64,000 bases of DNA, taken from assembly GCA_019695335.1 (NCBI GenBank), contig JAIBAF010000004.1:38873-102872 (forward strand). Direction: 5' to 3'. Below the pieces are notes generated by a model that made no database searches, had not been told where the DNA came from, and was given only the letters and a program-made list of their open reading frames with translations. Positions 8,179 through 16,591 of the stretch are shown here, in pieces (the stretch's first letter is position 1; every line of letters starts with the position of its first letter). A program made the translations under genes and the position numbers. This stretch comes from a bacterium. GTDB taxonomy: Bacteria > CLD3 > SB21.

Positions 8179-9276
8179 ATGTCCAACTCGTTTTCCGGAA
8201 TACTCGAAATTGATCCAAAAGGTTTCGGTTTTACACGCGTTTTATCGCTGGACCTCAAAAGTACACCGGCGGATGTGTATGTACCCCAGCCATTGATCCG
8301 TCAATACAATCTCCGCGCCGGCGTCATGATCGAAGGTGAGGCAAAACCGAGCGGTAAAGGCAGTCCGCAGGCAACCGCCATTCTGACGGTTAATGGACTG
8401 GCGCCGGATGTTTGGGCCGTTCTCAAAGAATTTGCGGCACACGACGCCATACAACCTAATGAAAAAATCAAACTCGTAGGAACGTATTCCGCGTTGAGTA
8501 TGCGTGTGGTCGAATTGCTTTGCCCAATCGGCAAGGGCCAGCGCGGTTTGATCGTAGCTCCACCCAAAGCCGGTAAAACAAGGCTTCTGCAGGAAATGGC
8601 GCACGCCATCAGCGCGGATAATCCTGAAATCGAATTGCTCGTTCTGTTGATCGATGAGCGGCCAGAAGAAGTGACGGACATGCGCCGCACGATTCGCGGC
8701 GAAGTATTTGCCAGTTCGAGCGACAGCGAAGGCGGCCGTCATATCCGGTTGGCTCAGCTCGCACTCGAGTACGCGAAACGTAAAGTCGAAACCGGCAAAG
8801 ACGTCGTGATGTTGCTCGACTCACTCACACGCATGGGCCGGGCATTCAACGTACATCAAAAAAGCAGCGGACGTACTTTGTCGGGCGGCGTCGATATCCG
8901 AGCGCTGGAAATTCCAAAACGCATTTTCGGCGCGGCGCGTAATCTCGAAGGCGGCGGTTCGCTCACCATCATTGCTACCGCATTGATTGAAACCAATTCA
9001 AGAATGGATGAACTGATCTTTCAGGAATTCAAAGGTACCGGTAATATGGAATTGGTATTGAACCGGGAATTAGCCGAAGAGCGTTTATTTCCGGCCATTA
9101 CCGTCAATGCTTCCGCGACGCGCAACGAAGAATTGCTTTTCGGCGAGCGTACACCGCAGCATCAGAAACTTCGCCGCTCTATTGCTAAATTTCAACCTAA
9201 AGAAGCTTTGCGAACGCTTCTGGGACTCATCGAAAAATCTCCAACCAATGAACAACTCCTCGATCATTTCAAATAA
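8179..9276 (+). CDS. rho: Short transcription termination factor Rho
   Basis: A 365-residue ATP-dependent RNA helicase. The cold-shock-like primary RNA-binding domain is at about 5-70 (GILEIDPKGFGFTR, then DVYVPQPLIRQYNLR). Walker A is APPKAGKT at 127-134, Walker B/switch is VVMLLDSLTRMGRAF at 209-223, the Q-loop region is SGGVDIRALEIPKRIFGAAR, and the R-loop is KGTGNMEL at 285-292. It lacks the N-terminal helical domain and inserts that make housekeeping Rho 415 residues or more. The segment around 176-187 (VFASSSDSEGGR) departs from the usual STFDEP-type sequence. It may be a minimal or secondary Rho. No clear ribosome-binding site precedes the ATG. Confidence 0.93.
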   Translation: MSNSFSGILEIDPKGFGFTRVLSLDLKSTPADVYVPQPLIRQYNLRAGVMIEGEAKPSGKGSPQATAILTVNGLAPDVWAVLKEFAAHDAIQPNEKIKLVGTYSALSMRVVELLCPIGKGQRGLIVAPPKAGKTRLLQEMAHAISADNPEIELLVLLIDERPEEVTDMRRTIRGEVFASSSDSEGGRHIRLAQLALEYAKRKVETGKDVVMLLDSLTRMGRAFNVHQKSSGRTLSGGVDIRALEIPKRIFGAARNLEGGGSLTIIATALIETNSRMDELIFQEFKGTGNMELVLNRELAEERLFPAITVNASATRNEELLFGERTPQHQKLRRSIAKFQPKEALRTLLGLIEKSPTNEQLLDHFK

Positions 9277-9286
9277 AGAGAAACGA

Positions 9287-10450
9287 ATGTTCGTTTTTCA
9301 TGTGTGTTGTATCACAGCCTTTTGCATGTTCTTTTCATGCAGGGACAATAAAAAAGATACACCTGACGAAACGCCCGATGAAATGCCCGTTTATGTCGTG
9401 GCGCAGGCTTTTCCGAATCTGACTTTTGAACGTCCGGTTGATTTTCAGCATGCGGGTGATAATCGTATTTTTGTCGTCGAACAGGCCGGAATTATTCGAG
9501 TATTTCCCAACGATTCTTTAGCGGACTCATCTGAAGTTTTTCTTGATATCCGTACAAAGGTTGACGATCGCGGTAATGAAGAAGGTTTGCTGGGGCTTGC
9601 TTTTGATCCGCATTTTAAAACCAACGGGTATTTTTATGTCAATTACACAGCCTCTCAGCCTGAGCGAACTGTGATTTCGCGTTTTTCAATCAGTGCGACC
9701 GATTCCAATCTTGCCGATGCCGGAAGTGAATTCATGGTTCTTGAATTTTCACAGCCGTATAACAATCACAATGGCGGACAATTGGCATTCGGACCGGACG
9801 GATATTTGTACATTGCGACGGGCGATGGCGGATCCGGCGGCGACCCGCGCGGCAACGGCCAGAGTTTGACGACCCTGCTCGGAAAAATTTTGTGCATTGA
9901 TATCAATGGAGCTACAGTTGATGTACGGTACAAAATCCCTCCGGAAAATCCGTTCTATGGTAACACCTCTGTAAAACAAGAAATTTTTGCTTATGGATTG
10001 CGTAATCCATGGCGGTTTAGTTTCGATCCTGCGACAGGGGTTTTATGGGCCGGCGACGTAGGACAAAACACCTTGGAAGAAATCGACATTATTGAAAAAG
10101 GCGGTAATTACGGATGGAATATCATGGAAGGATATTTCTGTTATAACTCGACTTCATGTGACACGACAGGATTGACCTTGCCGGTATGGAATTACCCGCG
10201 TTCCGAAGGATTCTCGGTAACCGGCGGTTACGTTTACCGCGGCACTCAACTGCCCGATCTCACCGGCGCTTATATATACGGCGATTTTGGAAGCGGAAAA
10301 ATCTGGACGATCAAAATGACCGGTAATGTGGCGACGAATAAACTTTTGATCGAATCCGGATTGTCGATAGCTTCATTTGGTGTCGATAGTTCGCAGGAAA
10401 TCTATATTTGTTCGTTCGACGGGAAGATTTATAAGATTAAGATTTTGTAA
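9287..10450 (+). CDS. PQQ-dependent sugar dehydrogenase (soluble aldose dehydrogenase type), lipoprotein
   Basis: A 387-residue six-bladed beta-propeller of the GSDH family. It oxidises aldose sugars with pyrroloquinoline quinone outside the cytoplasm. The signature NNHNGGQLAFGPDGYLY contains the probable catalytic His161. ATGDGGSGGDPRGNGQ (calcium/PQQ region) and YGLRNPWRFSFDP follow. I start at the ATG at 9287, with AAAGAG upstream and 10 bases after the rho stop. This gives a signal ending CMFFSC, so Cys18 is the likely lipidation site. The earlier in-frame ATG at 9248 would overlap rho. It is probably co-transcribed with rho and the downstream methyltransferase by spacing. The electron acceptor is unknown. 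Confidence 0.9.
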   Translation: MFVFHVCCITAFCMFFSCRDNKKDTPDETPDEMPVYVVAQAFPNLTFERPVDFQHAGDNRIFVVEQAGIIRVFPNDSLADSSEVFLDIRTKVDDRGNEEGLLGLAFDPHFKTNGYFYVNYTASQPERTVISRFSISATDSNLADAGSEFMVLEFSQPYNNHNGGQLAFGPDGYLYIATGDGGSGGDPRGNGQSLTTLLGKILCIDINGATVDVRYKIPPENPFYGNTSVKQEIFAYGLRNPWRFSFDPATGVLWAGDVGQNTLEEIDIIEKGGNYGWNIMEGYFCYNSTSCDTTGLTLPVWNYPRSEGFSVTGGYVYRGTQLPDLTGAYIYGDFGSGKIWTIKMTGNVATNKLLIESGLSIASFGVDSSQEIYICSFDGKIYKIKIL

Positions 10451-10453
10451 CAT

Positions 10454-11659
10454 ATGATTAAAGATTCTGAAATTGAATTGAAATTTGATCATGTGCTTTC
10501 GTCCTCTCAAGATAAAATACTTATCGGCAATAATTCTTTTCAGAAGTTTACCGGTGAATTCTGGACCCCGCGACAGCGGCAAGCGCATTCGCTTCACGAA
10601 ATTGCTTATCGAGCGTGTTTCAAGCCTCAATTGCCGAAATTTTTCATTGAATCGCTGACACAAACCGGAGACATAGTGTATGATCCTTTCAGCGGTCGAG
10701 GTACTACAGCATTGGAAGCAGCTCTACTCCGTCGCCGTGTTATTGCTAACGATATCAATCCTCTGAGCGTCCTGCTTACCGGCCCGCGTTTATCTCCGCC
10801 AACCCTTGAACAAATCGAACAACGATTATCGGAAATTTCATTTGAGAAAAAAGCGCATGCCGATATCGACCTCTCGATGTTTTTTCATCCAAAAACCGAA
10901 ACTGAAATTGTATTGTTGAAAAAATATTTTCTAAAACGCATTTCGAGCGGACAAGAAGACGATAGTGATCGATGGATTCGTATGGTCGCGACCAATCGAT
11001 TAACCGGACATTCGTCAGGTTTTTTTTCAGTGTATACGCTGCCGCCTAATCAAGCTGTTACACCGGCAGATCAGAAACGAATCAATGCTAAAAGGAAACA
11101 AAAACCGGATTACAGAGATACCAAAAAAATTATTCTTAAAAAAAGCAGAATCCTTCTTCGTGACGTCTCGAACGAACAGCGCGAACACCTTCGGGTCATT
11201 CGAGAGAAAGCGATTTTCCTGACAAACGACGCGCGTCAGACAGATTCTATTTCTGGCAACTCTGTTCAATTGACAGTCACTTCGCCTCCGTTTCTGGATG
11301 TCGTGCAATACGCCAGTGATAACTGGCTGCGATGCTGGTTCAACGGCATTAATTCTGAAACTATACGTATATCGACAGCTCGTTCTGTCACAGAATGGGA
11401 AACGATCATGCAAGATGTCTTTTATGAGCTTTACCGAATAACCAAACCCGGCGGCCACGTAGCATTTGAAGTCGGCGAAGTGCGTAATGGTAAAATCCGT
11501 CTTGACGAACATGTTGTTCCGCTCGGTATCCATGCAGGTTTTTTTTGCAAAGGCGTCCTGATCAATGAGCAGCGATTTACGAAAACGGCCAACATTTGGG
11601 GCGTTGGCAATAACCGTAAAGGAACGAATACGAACAGGATTGTACTATTTAGCAAATAA
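10454..11659 (+). CDS. Orphan DNA methyltransferase of the N4-cytosine/N6-adenine amino-MTase superfamily
   Basis: A 401-residue protein. AdoMet-binding motif I is YDPFSGRGTT at 76-85, followed by ANDINPLS. The catalytic motif IV is TSPPF at 276-280, so the order is motif I then motif IV. The N-terminal FWTPRQRQAHSLHEIAYRA and FKPQLPKFFIESL precede motif I. The ~190 residues between the motifs probably include target recognition. SPPF-type motif IV favours N4-cytosine methylation, but the modified base is not proven. No restriction endonuclease lies beside it, so it is an orphan enzyme. It begins three bases after the preceding stop. Confidence 0.85.
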   Translation: MIKDSEIELKFDHVLSSSQDKILIGNNSFQKFTGEFWTPRQRQAHSLHEIAYRACFKPQLPKFFIESLTQTGDIVYDPFSGRGTTALEAALLRRRVIANDINPLSVLLTGPRLSPPTLEQIEQRLSEISFEKKAHADIDLSMFFHPKTETEIVLLKKYFLKRISSGQEDDSDRWIRMVATNRLTGHSSGFFSVYTLPPNQAVTPADQKRINAKRKQKPDYRDTKKIILKKSRILLRDVSNEQREHLRVIREKAIFLTNDARQTDSISGNSVQLTVTSPPFLDVVQYASDNWLRCWFNGINSETIRISTARSVTEWETIMQDVFYELYRITKPGGHVAFEVGEVRNGKIRLDEHVVPLGIHAGFFCKGVLINEQRFTKTANIWGVGNNRKGTNTNRIVLFSK

Positions 11660-11682
11660 GGCTTATAAGTAAACTGATTCCA

Positions 11683-12105
11683 ATGACTATTAAAATTAAA
11701 CGAATATCAAAGTTCGATAAAAAATTTCTCAAAGAACTTTTTTTGAAAGCCGGTAAACCAAATGCTGTTCCCAATCGCGCCTTTTTTAAAAATAAATTCA
11801 ACGTGCTGAGTGTTGCTTATATTGGAAAAGAAACAGCCGGATATTCATGGTCTTTTGTTTTGCCGCACCCGGATCGACTGAAGCCCGCTATGTTTTTGTA
11901 TTCGATTGATGTATTTGAACCTTACCAGCGACAAGGCGTCGGTTCGAAATTGATCGGACAATTAAAAAAAATATCGCGCCAACTTAATTGTTTTGAAATT
12001 TTTGTCTTAACAGACGAGAAAAATTTTCAGGCCATTGAATTTTATCGTTCTACAGGCGGCGTAAAAGAGCTTTCTAACTCGGTCATGTTTATTTATGATG
12101 TCTGA
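11683..12105 (+). CDS. GNAT family N-acetyltransferase
   Basis: A 140-residue protein with the acetyl-CoA-binding signature of motif A at about 83-97 (FEPYQRQGVGSKLI, with RQGVGS as the pyrophosphate loop). A downstream helix and strand follow (EKNFQAIEFYRSTGG), as in GNAT enzymes. The overall layout recalls AAC(3)-I-like aminoglycoside acetyltransferases, but this is only a pattern resemblance and no resistance role can be claimed. It starts 23 bases after the methyltransferase stop without an evident Shine-Dalgarno. It is the last gene of the rho-to-GNAT group; the next gene has its own strong ribosome-binding site after a 125-base gap. Confidence 0.85.
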   Translation: MTIKIKRISKFDKKFLKELFLKAGKPNAVPNRAFFKNKFNVLSVAYIGKETAGYSWSFVLPHPDRLKPAMFLYSIDVFEPYQRQGVGSKLIGQLKKISRQLNCFEIFVLTDEKNFQAIEFYRSTGGVKELSNSVMFIYDV

Positions 12106-12230
12106 ATGAATGATGACCGCCTAGCCTGATTGCTGCCTATATATTCACTTCTTTGCTTTTTGATTTTTTCTTTTTAAGTTTCTTCAGTCTCTACTGTTAT
12201 TAAATTCGATACATACCAAAGGAGTCTGAT

Positions 12231-12659
12231 ATGCCCGTCCGTAAAGCACAAGCCGAATGGAAAGGGGATCTCAAAAGCGGTCACGGTAATGTGACAACCG
12301 AGAGCGGAACCCTTTTTAGTCCGTATTCATTTACTTCGCGTTTTGAAGATGGCACCGGTACTAACCCAGAAGAGTTGATCGGCGCCGCGCATTCCGCATG
12401 TTTTGCCATGGCTTTTTCGCACGCGCTGGCCAGCGCCGGATTTCCTCCGACGGCCGTCAAAGCCGAAGACAAAGTGTTTATCGAAAAAGTCGGCGACGGC
12501 TTCAGCATTACCAAAATTGAAATTACTTGTGAAGGGTGGGTACCCAAGATCGATGCCGCAACCTTCCAAAAAATTGCTGAAGAAGCCAAGACCAACTGTC
12601 CGGTATCAAAAGCGCTGACCGGCACTAAATTGATTTTGCAAGCTACATTAAAAAGTTGA
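12231..12659 (+). CDS. osmC: OsmC family peroxidase
   Basis: A 142-residue OsmC/Ohr-fold protein reducing organic hydroperoxides through two cysteines. Cys57 is in AAHSACFAMAFSHAL and Cys123 in TNCPVSKAL, the pair and spacing expected for OsmC. A third Cys100 is extra. The N-terminal KAQAEWKGDLKSGHGNV and TNPEELIGAAHSACF fit the OsmC rather than the Ohr subgroup. AAAGGAG about 8 bases upstream of the ATG sets the start. The ankyrin gene follows after 14 bases, so the two are likely co-expressed. The 125 bases upstream probably contain the promoter. Cytoplasmic. Confidence 0.92.
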   Translation: MPVRKAQAEWKGDLKSGHGNVTTESGTLFSPYSFTSRFEDGTGTNPEELIGAAHSACFAMAFSHALASAGFPPTAVKAEDKVFIEKVGDGFSITKIEITCEGWVPKIDAATFQKIAEEAKTNCPVSKALTGTKLILQATLKS

Positions 12660-12673
12660 TTTCCGGAGGTTTC

Positions 12674-13342
12674 ATGGATGCGGCACATCAAATGATCGAA
12701 GCTTTGAAAGCAGGTCAATTGGAAGCCATCAAATCACTGGTAGCAGGAAATCCCTCGTTGATCGATGCTAAGACTTCTACCGGCGAATCGACTTTTTTAT
12801 TGGCCGCTTATTACGGGAGACACGAAATTCTGGACTTTCTTCTCAGCTTCAACCCGCAATTGACTGTATTCGAAGCGGCGGCGATCGGAAAGATTGACAT
12901 GGTTCGAACTTCCATCCAAGCTAATCCGGATTTTGTTCACGCGTATTCACACGACGGATTTGCCGCATTACATCTAGCCGCTTATTTCGGTCATAAAGAA
13001 ATAGCAAAGTTTTTGCTCAGCCAAGGTGCGGATCCAAAGTCTTCGTCGCGTAATCCGATGCAAGTGCATCCGATTCATTCCGCCGCTGCCGCCCGGCATC
13101 TCGCCATTGTCGCAATGCTCATCGAAAACGGAGCGGACGTGAATGCGCGCCAGCATGGAGGGTACACGCCTTTGCACAGCGCTGCAGCCAATGGCCAATC
13201 GGATATGATCGAGTTATTGATTCAAAACGGCGCAGATATTCATGCCCGTACCGATGACGGCAAATCGGCCGTGATGTTGTCGCTTGAAAAAAAACACCCG
13301 GAAATTGCAGGACTACTGCGACGGCACGGCGCCGGCGATTAA
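12674..13342 (+). CDS. Ankyrin repeat protein
   Basis: A 222-residue soluble protein made almost entirely of ankyrin repeats. The clearest units are DGFAALHLAAYFGHKEIAKF, then a repeat containing HPIHSAAAARHLAIVAML, then YTPLHSAAANGQSDMIELL and a final DGKSAVMLSLEKKHPEIA. The first two repeats (about 8-75) are degenerate. It is a protein-interaction scaffold without catalytic residues. GGAGG six bases upstream supports the ATG at 12674; an earlier in-frame TTG at 12656 would overlap osmC. Coupling to a peroxide-detoxifying enzyme recalls ankyrin proteins linked to catalases in other bacteria, but that functional link is an inference. Confidence 0.9.
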   Translation: MDAAHQMIEALKAGQLEAIKSLVAGNPSLIDAKTSTGESTFLLAAYYGRHEILDFLLSFNPQLTVFEAAAIGKIDMVRTSIQANPDFVHAYSHDGFAALHLAAYFGHKEIAKFLLSQGADPKSSSRNPMQVHPIHSAAAARHLAIVAMLIENGADVNARQHGGYTPLHSAAANGQSDMIELLIQNGADIHARTDDGKSAVMLSLEKKHPEIAGLLRRHGAGD

Positions 13343-13393
13343 TCCAGAATCCTATTAGCGTTTGCCAGAATAATTTTTTTAATCACCGCTTTG

Positions 13394-13723
13394 ATGAATA
13401 AACAAAAACTTTCTGCATTAAGTTTGATCTTCAGTGCTCTCCCGTTATTGTTGGCGGGCTACGATGCTGTGGTCAACGCCAACCCGTTCGGTTGGATTTA
13501 TATAGGCGCAGGAATTATTTATATCGCCGTTTTTTTCAAAACGAAACATCACAAGCAAACATGGCTTGTATATTTCGGTAGCGCCGTCTTATTAGTAGTA
13601 GCCGCCGACATGTTTGCTCAAAATAAAAAGTATTTGCCCTATGCCTATATGGCAGCGGCTATTCTGAATATCCTCTTTTCGGTGATCCTGAAAAAACGTA
13701 GCGATTCAAGATCCAATCCATAA
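13394..13723 (+). CDS. Small integral membrane protein, unknown function
   Basis: A 109-residue protein with four predicted membrane helices, at about 7-25, 32-47, 54-74 and 82-100, and a basic tail (LKKRSDSRSNP). No family is recognised. The ATG at 13394 follows a TTG in the same frame; no strong ribosome-binding site distinguishes them. It ends 12 bases before the sensor kinase gene and may be co-transcribed with it. The gap from the ankyrin gene is about 50 bases without a clear terminator. Confidence 0.65.
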   Translation: MNKQKLSALSLIFSALPLLLAGYDAVVNANPFGWIYIGAGIIYIAVFFKTKHHKQTWLVYFGSAVLLVVAADMFAQNKKYLPYAYMAAAILNILFSVILKKRSDSRSNP

Positions 13724-13735
13724 ATCGCGTGCCTC

Positions 13736-16591
13736 ATGAAAAAATTCATCGCATTCGTCGTATGGGTTTTGGTGAATGCCGGTATGAGTACTGCGCAAAT
13801 CAAAATCCACCGAACGTTAAACATTGAAGACGGACTTCCACAGTCTCAGATTTTGAGTATGCTGGAAGATCATGACGGTTATATGTGGTTCGGAACTTTT
13901 GCCGGACTGGCGCGCTGGGATGGAACGTCATTTGCTAATTTCGACGGCCGGAACGGGCTCACTGGTTCCGTCATCTACGACATGATGGAAGACAGCACGG
14001 GACTTTATCTTGGTACGAGTGACGGTGTATTTCTTTATCACAACGACGTCATGTCACCGTTCAAAAAAAAATTTTTTTCAGGAAAACATATTCGTAAAAT
14101 TTTGCGAATAGGAAATGATGAATGGTTCTTCGCAACGGAAGGCAATGGTCTTTTTTATTGCAAAGATTCGGTTGTCGTAAATTGGACTGAAGCAAACGGA
14201 CTCAACAGTGATATCGTCTATTCTTTAGCACTCTATAAACAGCAGATTATCATCGCAACAGCCGGCGGTCTGAATATTTTAGAAAATTCCATCCTGTCCA
14301 GTTTAAGCAAAGGACTGCCTTCGAAATTTACACGCCGATTATTTCGTTCAGGGAATGGTTATATCTATATCTGTACCGATAAGGGCCTGGCCATTTACAA
14401 CGGCTCAATTTATACAGTGCTTACGGACAATAGTGGTTTGTCTGGTAACGATGTTTGGGATGTGATTGAATCGCGTGACGGTAAACTGTATGTCGCAACA
14501 TCGACCGGCGTTACCATTCTCGGAAAAGGCGACCCGGAAATCCTGACATCGTCGAATGGTTTGCAAGATGATTTCGTCAATTCACTTTTTGAAGATTCAC
14601 ATGGAACGATTTATATAGGCCACTATGTTGCCGGTGGCGTTAGTTTATATTCGCCGAAGCAAATGATGTTTTATAATAAAAAAACCGGATTGACGGAAAA
14701 TGAGATCTGGAGTATCGGAGAAGATGATAGAGGACATTTATGTTTGGGAACTTACGGGTCGGGCTTGTTACTCCTCGATAAAAACACAACAACATTGCAG
14801 AGTAAAACGAGCGCCGACGGACTAGCGAATGATGCCGTGTGGTGCTTTGCCAAAAACTCACAAGGCAAACTTTTGATTGGTACGGATCAAGGCGTCAGTG
14901 CTTTAAGTAACGGCCGACTGTCTACTCTTAATTCAAGCAAATTGTTACCCAGAGTATTTGCCCTCCACACAGCCCGAAACGGCATTACTTACATCGGAAC
15001 GAATCTGGGATTATATAAGATGGCATCCTTAGGAATTCCTGAAAAAATTCCGGAATTCGGCGATATGATTATTTCCAGTTTGACCGAAGATTCAGCCGGA
15101 ACATTATATATTGGATGCGATGACCAGGGACTTCGGGCGATTCAAGGCGATCGCGTGATGCGATGGCTGGCGGCTGACGGGCTTACGTCAGAAAAAATCA
15201 ACGGTCTTCATATTTTTAAAAAAAAACTTTTTATCGGCACGACGGGTGGTGGCCTGATTGTATTTAATCCTCAAGACACGCTCAAACCTTTTTTTGCCAT
15301 GACCATGGAGCAAGGTTTATCCGATAACACCATCTTCACTATCGTTGAAGACCGGTCGAATCAATTGTATCTCACTTCCAATAAAGGTATAACTGTTCTG
15401 GATGTAAGCGGTGAACCGCGAGTAAAAAAGATCCTCACTCGTTTCGACGGATTACCCAGCGATGAATGTATTCACGGAGCCGCGTATGCCGATGCAGATG
15501 GAATTTTATGGTTTGGAACCACTCGTGGAGTTGCGCGTTACAATCCAAATGAAGATCAAATCAACACCATTCCGCCGCGAATCCATTTGACCCGTCTAAG
15601 AATTTTTGAAGATGATGTGGATTTAAAAAAACTTCCGGCAGGCCATGTTTTTAATTACAACGAAAATTATCTGAAATTTGATTTTATCGGCATTCATTTG
15701 GCTATGCCGGAGCGAGTCATGTATCGCTATCGTATGTCGGAAGTGGATCCGGATTGGGTCGAAACACCGAGAAATTTTGTGCAATATTCTAATTTGCATG
15801 ACGGTCATTATACGTTTGAAATTCAGGCGGCCAATGCCTGGGGCGTTTGGAGTGAGCCGTTGCAATTTACTTTTACGATTCGGCCTCCGTTCTGGAAAAC
15901 ATGGTGGTTTATCGCATTGATCATTTTCACGGTGGGTGGAACGGCTGCGCTGATTGTATACAATCGCGTGCAACGCGTTCTTGCTATCGAACGCATGCGC
16001 TCAAAAATTGCTGCCGATTTTCATGATTCAATCGGCGCCGGGCTAACTCAAGTTCATATCCTCACGCAAATTGCGGCGCTGCAGCCGGATAAAAACGAAT
16101 TGGTCGTAAAAAATCTGCAAACCATCGACCATATTTCACAATCCTTATATGAAGAAATGCGCGATATTATCTGGATGATTAACCCGAAACGCGATTCGTT
16201 GTACGAGTTAATTATTCGCCTGAAAGAGTCCATTGAGGAAATTATTTTTCAAAATAACATCGAGTTTATTACTGGTAATCTTTCAGCATTGCAATCGGTA
16301 AAATTGCCGATGGAATTTCGCCGTCATCTGTACATGATTTTTAAAGAAGGTATCAACAATGCTCTTAAATATAGCGGTTGTAAGCGCATTACGCTGGAGG
16401 CAAACGTTAATGGAAAATCTTTCAGTATGACATTAAAGGATGACGGCAAAGGCTTTGACTTATCCCACCAACGCCATGGCAACGGGTTAGTCAATATGCA
16501 GGAACGTGCCCGTGCTATCGGAGGATGTATCGAAATTGAAACGGGAAATGAACAAGGGTGCACGATCCGATTTACAGGAAGAAGAATTTAG
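13736..16591 (+). CDS. Sensor histidine kinase with beta-propeller and Y_Y_Y sensor (NarL-type kinase)
   Basis: A 951-residue membrane kinase. After a signal peptide (about 1-20) come roughly a dozen Reg_prop repeats (for example DGYMWFGTFAGLARWDG), forming two propellers. A Y_Y_Y domain follows at about 655-720 (MYRYRMSEVDPDWVETPRN), then one membrane helix (about 723-745). The cytoplasmic part is HisKA_3, with phospho-acceptor His763 in ADFHDSIGAGLTQ, and a HATPase_c with KEGINNALKYSG, DDGKGFD and GNGLVNMQERA. The layout is half of a hybrid two-component system without a receiver. The likely partner is the LuxR-type regulator at 18089. Its stop codon overlaps the stop of the convergent symporter gene. 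Confidence 0.93.
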   Translation: MKKFIAFVVWVLVNAGMSTAQIKIHRTLNIEDGLPQSQILSMLEDHDGYMWFGTFAGLARWDGTSFANFDGRNGLTGSVIYDMMEDSTGLYLGTSDGVFLYHNDVMSPFKKKFFSGKHIRKILRIGNDEWFFATEGNGLFYCKDSVVVNWTEANGLNSDIVYSLALYKQQIIIATAGGLNILENSILSSLSKGLPSKFTRRLFRSGNGYIYICTDKGLAIYNGSIYTVLTDNSGLSGNDVWDVIESRDGKLYVATSTGVTILGKGDPEILTSSNGLQDDFVNSLFEDSHGTIYIGHYVAGGVSLYSPKQMMFYNKKTGLTENEIWSIGEDDRGHLCLGTYGSGLLLLDKNTTTLQSKTSADGLANDAVWCFAKNSQGKLLIGTDQGVSALSNGRLSTLNSSKLLPRVFALHTARNGITYIGTNLGLYKMASLGIPEKIPEFGDMIISSLTEDSAGTLYIGCDDQGLRAIQGDRVMRWLAADGLTSEKINGLHIFKKKLFIGTTGGGLIVFNPQDTLKPFFAMTMEQGLSDNTIFTIVEDRSNQLYLTSNKGITVLDVSGEPRVKKILTRFDGLPSDECIHGAAYADADGILWFGTTRGVARYNPNEDQINTIPPRIHLTRLRIFEDDVDLKKLPAGHVFNYNENYLKFDFIGIHLAMPERVMYRYRMSEVDPDWVETPRNFVQYSNLHDGHYTFEIQAANAWGVWSEPLQFTFTIRPPFWKTWWFIALIIFTVGGTAALIVYNRVQRVLAIERMRSKIAADFHDSIGAGLTQVHILTQIAALQPDKNELVVKNLQTIDHISQSLYEEMRDIIWMINPKRDSLYELIIRLKESIEEIIFQNNIEFITGNLSALQSVKLPMEFRRHLYMIFKEGINNALKYSGCKRITLEANVNGKSFSMTLKDDGKGFDLSHQRHGNGLVNMQERARAIGGCIEIETGNEQGCTIRFTGRRI

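Noticed and set aside
8242..8742. Open frame antisense to rho
   Set aside because: Rho is firmly identified on the other strand; this frame has no start signal and no known motif.
10454..12105. Restriction-modification or defence island around the methyltransferase
   Set aside because: No endonuclease, helicase or other defence genes adjoin it; the neighbours are rho, a sugar dehydrogenase and a GNAT protein.
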